Below are positions 49,110-61,322 of a DNA stretch of 64,000 nucleotides, piece after piece. Both the position numbers and the translations under genes were made by a program. This DNA comes from Nautilus pompilius. Its lineage: Eukaryota > Mollusca > Cephalopoda > Nautilida > Nautilidae. A model generated the notes under the pieces. That model ran no database searches and was not told the DNA's origin. It saw only the letters and a program-made list of their open reading frames with translations. Position 1 is the first letter of the stretch. Each line of letters begins with the position of its first letter. The stretch covers positions 1,017,001 through 1,081,000 of the forward strand of contig JACATO010000307.1 in the NCBI GenBank assembly GCA_018389105.1, written 5' to 3'.

Positions 49110-50475
49110 CACTGGTCAACACAATTTTTGCTGACTTATATCTGAGACATGTTTCTGACTAATTTTGGTGGGGGGGTTGAATTCAAATATCACATTGATT
49201 TTTGCCTATCACATCAAGTTTTAACTCTACAGCATACTCCCATTTTTGATCAATCACCATAAAAGAGTACCCAATTACAATGATTTCCACAATCACCTCA
49301 ATCCTATTCTTATTTTATTTAGAATACCATTCCAACAAACAATACCATGAATCAATTTTGAGATTAACAAATATATTGGTTAACTATGACATATCAGGTC
49401 AAAATATTGAAATAGAAAAATAATTGATGCTAGAACTGAATGAATTTTAGTCAAAAATTGGCACACACTAATCCAGAATATTCTTATCATTTCATTTAGA
49501 ATACCGTGCAAACAAAATAATGAGAGACATGGGTTTATTTACATTAACCAATATCAGTAAATGACACATTCTTCCTTCATGGATTAAATTTTTGTCTGTA
49601 GGCTTTCGTGCTTTATTTCCAGACGGTCTCTTTTAATACTCCAACAGTAGTCGACCATCATATGAGTATCTCACCTTCCTTGATATCGCTCCTCCATAGC
49701 TTGTATATCTTGATGGAACCTTTCACCTTGCTCATCTCTTACGTCACCTAGATTTTCAGGAAATTTATCAAGATGACTGTTGAGGAAATGAACCTTTATG
49801 CTCATGTTGCAACCCAGATGATGGAAATTCTTAAGCAATATTTGAATAAGATCTTTGTAATTTTCAGCTTTTTTGTTTCCCAGGAAATTTTTCACAACAG
49901 CCACAAAAGAATTCCATGCTCTTTTCTCCACATCATTCATGCAGTTTGTGAAATGTTGATCTCTCATCAGTTTTCTGATTTGTGGCCCATCAAATGCACC
50001 AGCTTTTATTTTTTCATAACTGAGGCTAGGAAATGTTGTGCATATGTACTTAAAACAGTCACTTTCTATGCTCAGAGCTTTAACATACTGCTTCATTAGA
50101 CCCAGTTTGATGTGGAGAGGAGGAAAGATGATTTTTACCCGATCTACTAGTGGTTGGTTTTTGATATTTGGTTCTCTGACATTTGAACATGTTCTCACCG
50201 GCCAGTTCTTCTGAGTCCAATGCTTGTCCTTAGCTCTACTATTTCACAGGCACAATAAACATGGATATTTCGTGTATCCTCCTTGTTGACCAAGTAAAAA
50301 GTTAACCATTTTAAGATCCTGTAGAACAAAAATTTGAACAAATGAAAATTCCGTAGAAAAACTTGATGTGATAGGCAAAAACCGATTTTATTTTTGAAAT
50401 CAGCACCCCAAAATTAGTTAAAACAATTGTCAGATCTTAGTCAGCAGAAAAAAGGTGAAAAAATGTTGGCCAGTG
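49110..50475. mobile_element. DDE-like DNA transposon, putative CACTA/EnSpm relative (copy 2)
   Basis: A 1,366-bp element starts CACTGGTCAACA and ends TGTTGGCCAGTG, with TTA flanks at 49,107-49,109 and 50,476-50,478. Its ends are complementary, with gaps, over about 110 bp. Shared blocks include CTAATTTTGG and, near the inner limit, TTTTTGCCTATCACATCAAG, seen on the left and complemented on the right. The terminal 12 bases equal those of the element at 14,457, although the rest of the DNA has diverged greatly. The matching ends, duplication length and protein show that the two are one superfamily lineage. The interior is shorter than copy 1 because the 5' part of the gene is missing. Confidence 0.8.
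49584..50321 (-). pseudogene. DDE-like transposase pseudogene, copy 2
   Basis: The minus-strand reading begins DLKMVNFLLGQQGGYTKYPC at about 50,320. It runs through a TGA just after the CxxC pair, then an open 175-codon segment (50,198-49,671) with PPLHIKLGLMKQYVKAL, FDGPQIRKLMRD and DEQGERFHQD. A second TGA follows after YQGR, then DTHMMVDYCW, and the frame ends at TAA (49,584-49,586). The Asp corresponding to residue 93 of copy 1, both Cys, His161 and Glu291 are kept; the portion carrying Asp39 is absent. Immediately before GATCTTAAAATGG is TTTTTGTTCTACAG, an excellent splice acceptor. The family may therefore have an intron here, and copy 2 may have lost its upstream exon by internal deletion. 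Confidence 0.75.
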
Positions 50476-50479
50476 TTAT

Positions 50480-51707
50480 TGATTTGGCAGTTAAAGAATT
50501 TAACTTTTTTTCCTATTTCTAGAAGTTTCACACACCACACACACACACATGCACACAGCAGTAACATTATAACAGAAGTTATTAATTACAATATATTAAC
50601 AACATTCTAGGAAAATTTACATCTAAAATGTTTAATCTGCAAAATATTTGTGTCCAATTGCAAAAAAAAAAATTTCAATACTTTTGGATATGTTTAAAGA
50701 TACATAAAATAAACAGTGGTAACTCAAAAGATTACTATTCCACCTTTTTTTGAAACTCTTTTACATTATATTTGTATTAATTTTGTTTTTTTATAAAAAA
50801 GTAATTTAATTTATACTGGACAAGAAGAGTCTTTAACATATCTTTAAACAAACATTATATAAAGTCCACTTTTTCAATAATTATTTCTTTAATGAATAAA
50901 AATAACTCTCAAAACTGTAAGAGAATTCAATAATTAAAATATCAATATTCCCTTTAATTAGCAAGAGAAAAAATAAATTCTTAAATTGTCAAACTACAGT
51001 AGCTTTAGTTTATGAAAACAAACTGTATACTATATGTAGTAGAGTAACTTTTCTTAGATCAAAAAGAAATTTCAAGGTGATAATAAGAACCCAATATAGT
51101 TTAAATAAGGATCTAAGGAATAATTTATGTGTATGTAATATCAGTCATAATATAAAGATTTTAAAGGTGTTCAACACACTCCTAAAAAATCTATAATAAA
51201 GGATTCCTGCATTGACATATAATATATAATATGGAATTTTGTATAAGTTTTATGAAAAAAAAAACTGTTATTTAAGTACCCAAAATTTCACAGCATAACT
51301 ATGCAGATAGAGGTTGCATGCATTTAACACAGAAATTCTGAAAGAAGTCATATTCATAGCTTCAAAGTTTATTGAATTCATCTCTTCAATTATGAAAGTT
51401 ATAACTTGTTTTGCTAATGTACAAAATCAGAGTCTTTCTAAGTGCTGTCAACTATGACCAAAATATTCTTGGCTTCCACAAAATTTTTTTTCCCCATTTA
51501 GTTCATTGTATCACTTACTAAATATAATAGCAATGATTTAAGCCCAAATAATCATGGCTAGAATAGTAAACAGAGCCATAATAATGGTAAAATTTACCAT
51601 GATGACTTCTTAAATATATTTAAATTTGAATTTGCTACTGCCATGGTAAATATCATTGTATTAGTCAATCTAAAATTATTCTAAGTGTGTTCACACACAC
51701 ACACACA

Positions 51708-51738
<31 letters not shown>

Positions 51739-54265
51739 TTTCTTGATTTTTACAGTCACTGTGAATTATTTTAAGTTAACATTTTCTACTGACTGTGCTA
51801 TGTAACAATTGTAAGATAATGTTAGTAATAACATTCCTGTTTAATTTCAGATAAACTAACTGTATACTGAATGTTTATGATCTGTTTGTTACATAAAAAT
51901 ATATAGGTAGTAAAAGCTGCTAGCCTAATATTTCATGTTCACACCAACGTTTAAAAGTATCATCATTTCACATTAAAGTCATTTCCAATGGGATACTGCT
52001 GTTATAAAACAGGATCTCAAGCCAAAGAAAAATCTAAATATATTGTTTTAATACTTCTACAACAAAACAATCAGCATAAACAAAATTATTTGCATTACAA
52101 GATAAAATATGGGCATTAAAAAGAATAAAAAAATTTTCCAAGGAAAAATAATTTATTCTCTGCAGGACAAATGTTTTTGAAATCCTAGGCTTTATAGACT
52201 TTCTGTCGACTTTGCTTTACTTAGCAATGTTTGAGAAAGTGAGAATTGATAACACCAACATCAATTTAGCAGCCATGCTCTGAGGGAGTCAAACAGAAAT
52301 AATAATCTAGATTACTTATTTACTAAAGAATCTTTTATTTTTATCTGAAAAATTAATTTAAATTAATGTGGTGCTACAAGGAATGACTTGATCAATATAA
52401 ATTCTAAAACCTGATGCCTCACATAATGTCAGCTCAACAAAATTACTTGCTTGAAAAAATTAATTTCAAGGGTTAAAAAAACAAAAACAAATGCATGGAA
52501 AGAGATAAGATTTTCTTGGTGACAGTGTTTAGTTTAGTGGCTATAAGGAGTCAGGTGCCATCAAATTGCATAATCACACATCTGTATTCTTTCCTAACCA
52601 AGACTAGTAAAAAAAGGCTTTGGTTAGCCAACCAAAATAAATAAATAAACTTTTTAACAGAATTTAAATTAACTTGGCATAACTTAAAACCGATAGTTTG
52701 GCTTAAAATTTTATTATTTACAGAAGATCATAATCATGATTACTGCATCATTAGTGTATTAAAATGCTTATAAAAATAAAACAAAAGTTTTGACAGTAAA
52801 TAATGAACTAAAGATTTTATTTATAGCATATTTTTTTCTTTTTTTTTCATCTCATAAATTTTATCTGCATATGCTTTCTTTTCTAGAACATTAAAGTAGG
52901 TGAACATACAAACAATATAAATAAATAAATAACAAAAAATGCCAAAGTTAATATGCTGAAATTTTATTTTGTTTTAGAAAAAATTTGTTATATCGAAAAA
53001 GCCAACAAAAACATATACAAGTAAGAAGGAAAAGATATTATTTGTATTCTTGACATTACTAAATTATTGCATATTACAGCAGGTAAAATGGATGTACCTA
53101 CACATGCTATGATTTTGTATGGTCACAAATGCCAAAATAAAAACAGATTTCACAAATTATCTTCTAATCATGTTGGTTTTCATATTGCAACAAGATTATA
53201 TACACAGCATAGTGAGTCACTAAAAAGATAAAATATTGTTTAATATAATCAATAATCCTAGAGGAATATTCCATCACTGTTAAAACACCTTCATTTTCAT
53301 TACAATGTAATTCATATTAAAGCAAACACATTAAACATCATCTAAATTTTATATTAACTGTTTTTCAAAGATAATTTTGACAAAAACTGTATATTACTAG
53401 ATGAATTCAAAAATATTAATAATGATTGGACAATAGGGTAAGATAATTCTACTGAAACTATCAGCTTTCTTTGTTTGCTGTTCTCTTCAAATATGTCCAC
53501 CAAACAAAGCATGATGTATCATGCTCATGCAATTAGTCCCAATTTGGTATTTATCATTGAAGATTTACTAAAGTTAACTGTTTTGTTTCATGTCTCAGCA
53601 CTTTCTAATATTGACATGCTACCAAATTATCAATTCACTAAATTTTAATGGTGGTTGTTAATTTTAACAATGCTTAAACTAGATTTGTAGATTCTAATAA
53701 CATGCAGGTGGTGATGCAAGGCATGGAATGCTCTAAAGATCAGCTTGGTATTCAATGAAACTAACTTCCATTACCCCTTTAAGTTGTTTGAATCTTAGCA
53801 ATTTTGAAACATGCCAGCTGCTGAGTAAAGGATGGTAAGCAGACAAGACAACATGAATGATGGTAGTAATTCTAATATACTGCCTAAATCTGAATTAAAA
53901 TCACAGGAATTTTATGAAACCTATGACCCCCAATAAAGATACAAGACCAAATAAAATGGTAACATGATGAAATTAAAAAAAAAAACAGTTCAGTTCTGTA
54001 AGGCTGCATTGCTCAAAACATCAAAATGCTGGTTGTACGACCCAGGCCAGGATATATTCTCTCTCTTCTCTTGCTAGTCTCCTAAAATAAGATCAAGGTT
54101 TTCTAGTGTTTAATTTGCTACAGAGCCAGTTTAATAAGTCAGATTTATATCTTATATTTGGTGAAGAGGATCTTTTGTCAGCTAAAGTAAAAAAATAGTC
54201 AAACTCCATATCAGAATACATTGCCATGTGCCATTGATAAACAAACAAAAACTATTCTTATAAGC
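50480..54265. other. AT-rich non-coding stretch
   Basis: Only simple repeats are evident, including a CA-rich run at about 50,531-50,556 and the longer (AC)n listed separately. Confidence 0.5.
51691..51738. repeat. (AC)n microsatellite
   Basis: About 24 AC units with one CC interruption. Confidence 0.95.
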
Positions 54266-54269
54266 TTTA

Positions 54270-55792
54270 CAGGTGCATCTCAAAAAATTAGAATATCATG
54301 GAAAAGTTCATTTTTTTCCGTAATTTAATTCAAACAGTGAAACTTTCATATATTCTAGATTCACTACACATAAAGTGAAATATTTCAAGCCCTTTTTTTG
54401 TTTTAATTTTGATGATTACGGCTTACAACTCATGAAAATCAAAAATCCATTATCTCAAAATATTAGAATATTTCATAAGATCAATAAAAAAAGATTTATA
54501 ATATAGCAATGTCAAACTTCTGAAAAGTATGTTCATTTATGCACTCAATACTTGGTTGGGGCTCCTTTTGCATGAATCACTGCATCAATGCGGCATGGCA
54601 TGGAAGGGATCAGCCTGTGGCACTGCTGAGGTGTTATGGAAGCCTAGGTTGATTTGATAGAAGCCTTCAGCTCGTCTATATTGTTGGGTCTGGTGTCTCT
54701 CCTCTTCCTCTTGACAATACTCCATTGGCTGGCCAATTAAGTACAGTAATAGTATACTCAGCAAACCAGTTAGTAGTAGTTTTGGCACTGTGGGTAGGTG
54801 CCAAGTTCTGCTGGAAAAGGAAATCAGCATCTCCATAAAGCTTGTCAGCAGACGGAAGCATGAAGTGCTCTAAAATCTCCTGGTAGACGGATGCATTGGC
54901 TTTGGACTTGATAAAACACAGTGGACCAACACCAGCAGATGACATGGCACCCCAAATCATCACTGACTGTAGAAACTTCACACTGGACTTCAAGCAACTT
55001 GGATTCTGTGCCCGTCCACTCTTCCTCCAGACTGTGGGACCTTGATTTCCAAATGAAATGCAAAATTTACTTTCATCTGAAAAGAGGACTTTGGACCACT
55101 GAGCAACGGTCCAGTTCTTTTTCTCTTTAACCCAGGTAAGATGCTTCTGACATTGTCTCTGGTTCAGGAGTGGTTTGACACTAGGAATGCGACACTTGTA
55201 GCCCATTTCCTGGACATGTCTGTGCGTGGTGGCTCTTGATGCACTGACTTCAGCCTCAGTTCACTCCTTGTGAAGCTCCTCCAAGTTCTTCAATCGACTT
55301 TGCTTGACAATCCTCTCAAGGCTACAGACATTCCTCTTACTTGTGCACCTTTTCCTACCACACTTTTCCCTTCCAGTCAACTTTCCATGAATATGCTTTG
55401 ATACAGCACTCTGCGAACAACCAGCCCTTTCAGCAATGACCTTCTGTGGTTACCCTCCTTGTGGAGGGTGTCAATGAGTTTCTTCTGGACAACTGTCAAG
55501 TCTGCTCTTCCTCATGATTGTGGTTGTGTGTACTGAACCAGACTGAGAGATTCATGGTATTTATACTGCATAAATAGTGATTTACTCGAAATGGAATATT
55601 GTAATATTTTGAGATGTTTTTCTATTTTTTTTTAGCTGTTGGTCATAATTATCAAAATTAAAATTAAAAATGCTTGAAACATTTTAGTTTACATGTAATG
55701 AGTCTAGAATATATACAATTTTCACTTTCTGAAATAACTGACAAAAAATATTGAACTCTTCCATGATATTCTAATTTTTTGAGGTGTACCTG
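54270..55792 (-). mobile_element. Tc1-like transposon, nearly full length
   Basis: A 1,523-bp element starts CAGGTGCATCTCAAAAAATT and ends, complemented, CAGGTACACCTCAAAAAATT. TA flanks it at 54,268-54,269 and 55,793-55,794. The inverted repeats match well for about 45 bp and continue with lower similarity to roughly 115 bp, including a second conserved block around ATATTCTAGA. Length, TA target and ends are those of Tc1 elements with long repeats. One transposase gene lies between the repeats on the minus strand. Confidence 0.9.
54545..55515 (-). pseudogene. Tc1-like DD34E transposase pseudogene
   Basis: The start ATG is at 55,515-55,513 and the final TGA at 54,547-54,545, close to the family's usual 340 codons. 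In order I see the N-terminal HTH region (AERAGCSQSAVSKHIHGKLT), interrupted by stops near 55,460 and 55,260. An open 176-codon segment (55,206-54,676) follows, with VLFSDESKF, the first catalytic Asp intact, and VMIWGAMSSAGVGPL. The second site reads QQNLAPTHSAK, with Asp replaced by Asn. After VLNWPAN the next dozen residues, normally SPDLNPIENLW with the catalytic Glu, are deleted and the frame shifts. The C-terminus (TPQQCHRLIPSMPCRIDAV, then HAKGAPTKY) survives in another frame. It cannot be active. Confidence 0.9.
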
Positions 55793-55999
55793 TAGTAGCA
55801 CAAGAGCATTGCTTGTTTTTAGTGCAGTTGTTTTACTAACAGGCTATTAAACAGGCTATATAAATACTGTACTGCAAATAAATACTGACTTTAAAAGACA
55901 AACAAAAACAGCAACATATCATTTCTAGATATGATAATCATAATACTACAACCTATTTTTTACTTGCATTCTTTGCTTCTTCTTTTTTTTAATATCTTT

Positions 56000-56400
56000 T
56001 TGTGGTGCTCGTGTGATGGTGTGTGTGAAAGTTCTTGTATGTGTGTGTATCTCCGAGGAGAAGGGAGTAGAGGGTGGTGTCCGAAACCCGGTGTGGAGGA
56101 AGCTCCTGTTAAGGCCTAAAAGGCCGGGTTGAGGCGTCGAAGCACCTCGTGTATCTGGCCACCGAGGCAGCCAGAGTTAGGGTCGCAAGCGCCCCATGTT
56201 AGAGTGACCGCTTCCCCAGCCAAAAACCAATCTTGGGAAAAAAGGCCTCAGCACGTCAAGTCCGAAACCAGATATAAGTCAGTTGGAAATGAACTGATGA
56301 AATGTATCATCATGCATTGGCTTTTGATATGTCTAATCTACAGAATGCACGAAAATCCCAATGCTGACTACATCAAGTGGCAAACTACCCTAATGTGAGA
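56000..56400. other. GC-rich patch, unclassified repeat candidate
   Basis: A sharp GC-rich interval contains the small palindrome AAGGCCTAAAAGGCC near 56,110 and GAGGCGTCGAAGCACCTCG nearby. CpG is much commoner than elsewhere in the window. Plus-strand frames are open across 56,129-56,398 and give basic, Ser/Pro-rich peptide with PPRQPELGSQAPHVRVTASP. That style would suit the 5' part of a retrotransposon, but I cannot identify a family. Confidence 0.4.
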
Positions 56401-56404
56401 ACAC

Positions 56405-57470
56405 TGCCATGTTTAGCCAATATATATATATTTTTTATGAGACTGATTATTATTAGAATGTTATATTTATAAGAAATTTGATCCTGACTCAAGCAAGATG
56501 CAAAAATTGTATCAGTGACAGAATGACAGTACAAATGCAACTCAGTGGATGATTAACCAAAAAAAATATTTCTAAAGTAAAACTTTTATATATGCATGAA
56601 GTAAGTGAAAACCCAAATTTGATGTGTCCATAAAAGCTAACTCTTTCTAATTTAAACATAATGTTCAGAGATATAGATTATTTTACAAAATAAGATCAGA
56701 TACAATGCATCATACAAAATGATAAAATCTGTATAAAAACTGATTATGATATTAAACAAAACATACCATCCATCTCCTGTGCCAGGAGTAACAATGGCCA
56801 AATTACAGCTAATTTTATTCTAATGAACAAGCATTAATCAGCTAAAAATATAAATACCAATGGTTAACCATCATCATCATCATCATTATATATAACATTG
56901 TTTTTACCTATATCTTAACAGAATTAATGAATCATTTTAAAAAGATCCAAAATTTATTAATTTAGAAATAGTAAAAATATTTTCAGTTTTACCAGAGTCT
57001 AAGCAATCGAGTCACTGTAGTTAATCAGAACTAAATCACTCCTCTTCATCACAACAAAGTACACATACTAATCAACTTATTAGCATGCTTCAATTTATGT
57101 TTCATTTTATTTATTTATATATAAAATGTATTAAATGGAAAATATTTATTGCAGTTTGTCTGTCTTATCTTCATTTAGGATTTTATCAATCATTTTTAAA
57201 AGTATTGTTTTATCAAGGGAACATATGAAGATATTAATAAATATAATTAAATGATCATGTCTGAAAGCACCCATGGGAAGAGGAAAAAATAATGTATACA
57301 GAAAAGTCATCATTGTAGAGAAAATGTGGTTACAGTAATAATTACTGTGTTGCAATAAATATCAGAGTTTTCTTTAGGTATTTTCATAAAATGTATAATA
57401 GAAACTAAAAGTTTCAAGTAGGTGATACTCAGTTTCCTAATATATTTACAACCAAGTGCTACATCTTAAG
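56405..57470. other. AT-rich non-coding stretch
   Basis: A (ATC)n run at about 56,869-56,887 is the only feature seen. Confidence 0.5.
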
Positions 57471-57474
57471 CTTA

Positions 57475-58777
57475 CGAGGTCTGTCCAAAAAGAAACCGAA
57501 CTTTTAAAACAGCGTGCCAACCAGCCGGTGCAGTGTGCTTGCGACTGCAGTGCTGTGTATCGGTGACCTTGACCTTCAGTCTAATAATAGCGACATCATG
57601 CCATGTCAGTTAGTCATCGATCTACACACACTAGAGTGAATATATGTTTAGTGCACTTGGCGATTTGTCGCAAGTTGAACAATGAAGGATCTTGAAGAGC
57701 AATGTGTTTGTGTGAAATTCTGTTTCATATTGGGAAAAACTTCTACGGAGACTTTTCTAATGTTGCAACAGGCCTATGGGGAGGGTTGTTTGAGCCATAC
57801 GAAATGTCACGAGTGGTACCAGCATTTCAAATTGGGAAGAACATCCACTGGAGACAATTCCAAATCTGGACAACCTTCCACGACAACAGGCGATGATCAC
57901 ATTGAGAAAGTGCGTGCTCTGATCTGTGGAAGTCGTCGCCTGACTCTCTCTGAAGTTTCCAAAGAAGTAGGCATCTGTAAAAGTTTGTGCCACATGATTT
58001 TAAAAGGAAAATTGAACATGCATCGTGTAGCCACAAAATTTATGCCTTGTCTGCTGACAGATGAACAAAAAGAGAACCGAGCCACAATCAGTCAGGAGCT
58101 CTTTGATCATTCGAATGCTGATGAAAGCTTTCTGAAAAGTGTCATAACAGGTGCCGAAATGTGGGTGTATGACTACGATGGTGAAACAAAAAGGCAGTCT
58201 TCGCATTGGGTTGGATCATCATCGCTGCGACCAAAAAACATGTCACAGTCACTCAAATGTGAAGGTGATGTTGATCATCTTTTTTGATTGGAAGGGCGTC
58301 ATTCATCATGAATTTGTTCCATGTGGTCAGACGATCAATAAAGAGTTTTACTTGGAAGTCCTGAGGCAGTTGAGAGAGGCAGTGTGAAGGAGGAGGCCTG
58401 AGGCATGGAAAAACAAAACCTGGATGCTGCACCCTGCAACACGTCACTCTTTATCTGTGACTTTTTTGCAAAGCATGAGACAACTCTCATCCCCAAGCTG
58501 CCATACTCTCTGGATTTGGCCCCATGCACACTTTTTTTTGTTCCCAAAGTTGAAATCCACCCTGAAAGGTAACCGATTTCAGACAATAGAAGAGATCGAA
58601 GAAAATTCGCTACGAGAACTGTAGACGTTCCAGGATGCATTCCAAAACTGGAAAAAATGTTGGGAGCAGTGTATCAAAGGAAGGGAACTATTTTGAAAGA
58701 GACAAGTCTGATTAAATTGTAAGTAAAGCAATAAATTTGTTTTTTAAAAAGTTCGGTTTCTTTTTGGACAGACCTTG
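57475..58777 (+). mobile_element. Full-length mariner element (irritans-like)
   Basis: A 1,303-bp element, the classical mariner length, is flanked by TA at 57,473-57,474 and 58,778-58,779. Its ends are CGAGGTCTGTCCAAAAAGAA and, complemented from the right, CAAGGTCTGTCCAAAAAGAA. The inverted repeats match over about 33 bp, through CCGAACTTTT, with one or two differences. The interior codes for a single mariner transposase on the plus strand, now broken. Confidence 0.93.
57682..58696 (+). pseudogene. Mariner DD34D transposase pseudogene
   Basis: The frame opens at ATG 57,682, giving MKDLEEQCVCVKFCFILGKT and TETFLMLQQAYGEGCLS, then the linker GRTSTGDNSKSGQPSTT and second HTH LTLSEVSKEVGICKSLCHMI. 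VITGAEMW (about 58,142-58,165) shows Ala in place of the first catalytic Asp. At about 58,215-58,250 the frame shifts; KVMLIIFFDWKGVIHHEFVP and GQTINKEFYLEVLRQL continue in the next frame. The second site is damaged, reading LHPATRHS where LHDNAPAH is expected, with a small deletion and another shift. PYSLDLAP, with the third Asp, survives out of frame. FKPKLKSTLKGNRF-like and ENSLREL segments lead to a TAG at 58,622. TFQDAFQNWKKCWEQCI ends at TGA 58,694. Length and order match the family; the gene is dead. Confidence 0.92.
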
Positions 58778-59079
58778 TATATACTTCAAGAAACAAATTA
58801 AATTTCAGAATTCTAAAATTTTTTAAGATTACAATAGCAATGTAAAAAAAAAAAAAATTCACAAGTTTATACATATGATAATCTTAATGTGAAAGTAAAA
58901 GAAAAGTACATATTTCAAAACCTGCTCATCATACAGTTGCATTTTAGTGTCGCTCAATTGGTTTTCCAAATTAAGTGTTGTTTATTCCATTTTTAGCTTG
59001 ATGTGCATAAAAAACAAAAAAAATCTATCTGAAACCAGCTTGACAAGGCATCAGAAACAATGACTTTTCTTTGTTTTTT

Positions 59080-59490
59080 TTTGTGTGATGCATAATTTTA
59101 TGCATGTACTGCTCCAAAGAGCTGAAGCAAATAGGATAACCAAAATCATGTTCAACTTCTCCTGCAAGCCATCCAGGGTCTCTACCTAGCTCAGTCCAAT
59201 AGGTTAATCAGTCAAGAAATGAAAGTTAGACAAGTCACGAATGGCAAGCTGTACCACATTTCTCACTGCTTCTTCAAACCTCCTTTTGTACTCAAAACAT
59301 CTACTCACCTCCATCATCACCAAGCTGATACTTGACCAATCTAGTCCTGATGGAAATTCAAAGTGAGGTGCATTCCTTATTGCAGCTTCTTAGCTGAGAA
59401 CCTATAATCACCAACAATGTTATGCAATTTACAGTATTTCTGTAAGCCATGAGATGCTGAGTGCTTGGATTTCACTCTATGAATGTTCAT
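59080..59490 (-). pseudogene. Unidentified broken coding relic
   Basis: On the minus strand three pieces in different frames have protein-like composition. They are ASHGLQKYCKLHNIVGDYRF near 59,440, then FEFPSGLDWSSISLVMMEVS with CFEYKRRFEEAVRNVVQLAI (59,360-59,230), and finally LGRDPGWLAGEVEHDFGYPI with CFSSLEQYMHKIMHH (about 59,190-59,090). The local GC content is higher than the flanks. I do not recognise the family. It could be a transposase or retroelement fossil, or a decayed host copy. Stops and frameshifts exclude a working exon. Confidence 0.35.
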
Positions 59491-61269
59491 GAGTTGCAAG
59501 ATAAATCACAAATAAGAATCTGGAAATACATATTATACATGCATATATGTAAATGTACCCATATAACAATTAATTAGAAACACTTGAAACAAGTTTATAT
59601 AAATTTTTAAAAAATGTAATAAAGTTTAAAACAATCAAATATACAATTCCTAGATGCTTGTATATTCTTATAACTAGAAATTTCACATTGTAAAGTAATA
59701 ATTATAGAGAATTTACTGTTGAAAAAGATTTTCATTAACATTTAATTATAATTTCCTAAATGTTCACAAACAATTCACAATACCAATCAAAACATTTTTA
59801 TTTCACATGCCCTTCAGTTATTTTGTAAAATAACAATGGATTAAGAAAGTTATTTTTAATTATTTAAGAATACTTTATGCATCCTGTCAACATTAAATCT
59901 CTCTTTTTTAACTGGTGCATGAATAATTCGTAAAAAAGAACAAAGTAATGAATTATGTTTTTGACAGAAACTTTTGTATTTTTTTAAAAATAGATGCGGC
60001 AACATCTGGAGTAGAGATGAAAGGGATTCTGATTTTACTCTTGCAAATTAAAAAAAATAAAAGTTTATTACTAAATACCTTGAAGATGTAATGTGACAAA
60101 ATTTTGAAAAAAATTTTAATATCTTTAAGTAAAATTTCACTTGTTTCAAAGATTCAATGAAATTATTTTTATGGTCATTTTAATTAGTTCTTTGTTATCA
60201 TCAAGGAAAAATGATTCTCTATCACAATTAATGAATATTTGATTTTAAGATCAGTGAATGTCATTATATTTATATAGTGCAAGTTTAAAAATAAAAAAAA
60301 AATATATATAAAACACAAGTGTGGGAGTAACAATATACATACCTAAAGGAAGTTTGCGATATGACCATTCAACTAGTTTCAGGTGCCCAATAAACAAAGA
60401 TTACATAATTACTATTTCTGAATCAGCACAGGACCTGACCAAAATCTTTATATGATTTATTTTAAATCTGTAACCTGCTACTGCTACCCTTATGTTTATG
60501 TTTTTTTTAAAATTAAAATGCTCTCACCAATCAACAACCCAACAACAAAAAATATACTGTAATGTTTGGATAAAAGCAAAGAAAGAAACAAAATGAGGTA
60601 GTGGAATGTTAAAATCTGTTAAGTAGGTGTCACAAAAACAAAGATGTACAGTTGTACCACATGATGTGATTCTAACTTAATCTTTTAGAACTAAAGTTGA
60701 ATATCAATATCAACTTGTTTGTTAAAATAGGGATATAACTAAAACAAGGTAGCAGCAGGTAGTTACAGACTGATGATAAGAAAAATATGTGTAAACAATA
60801 TTGATTCTACACAATTCTGATCAAAATGAAAAACTAATTTTAACATTACTAAAATGCCAAAAATAACAGTTAGGTTAAAATTGACTCATCTTAAAATATA
60901 ATAGAACATAACCTAAACAAACAAATACAATGTGAAATACAGTAATGCATAAATTTTTTAATTAGTTTTTGGTCAGAGACTAGCTAAAAAAACAAAAACA
61001 AATGTAAAAATTAATGCTTTATTAAAATGAAAGCTTGTTTCTATTATTTTATTATTATTAATGTTATTATTTTGGTTTGCAAAATGAAATACAAATTTTA
61101 GCATGAATAACAGTGCATATAAGACTTTCAGCTAATATTTGAGTCACACTAAAATGTCTGAAAAGAATGATTTCATATTTCTTGGAGAACCAGTATTCAT
61201 GATTTAGTAGGCAACAACTAATGCTTTCATTAAAACTAAATTTATTATTTTTAAAAATAGTTTTGTATT

Positions 61270-61322
61270 GAGAGAGAGAGAGAGAGAGAGAGAGTGTGTG
61301 TGTGTGTGTGTTTGTTTGTTTG
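61270..61322. repeat. Compound microsatellite (AG)n(TG)n(TTTG)n
   Basis: About 12 AG units pass directly into about 8 TG units and then TTTG units. Confidence 0.95.

Noticed and set aside
51541-51660. Near-palindromic ATGGTAAAATTTACCAT
   Set aside because: Short AT-rich palindrome of a kind expected by chance in this composition, with no flanking duplication.
57702-58640. Minus-strand and alternative plus-strand frames within the mariner
   Set aside because: They are shadows of the mariner transposase; the relevant plus-strand frames are already explained by frameshifts in the pseudogene.
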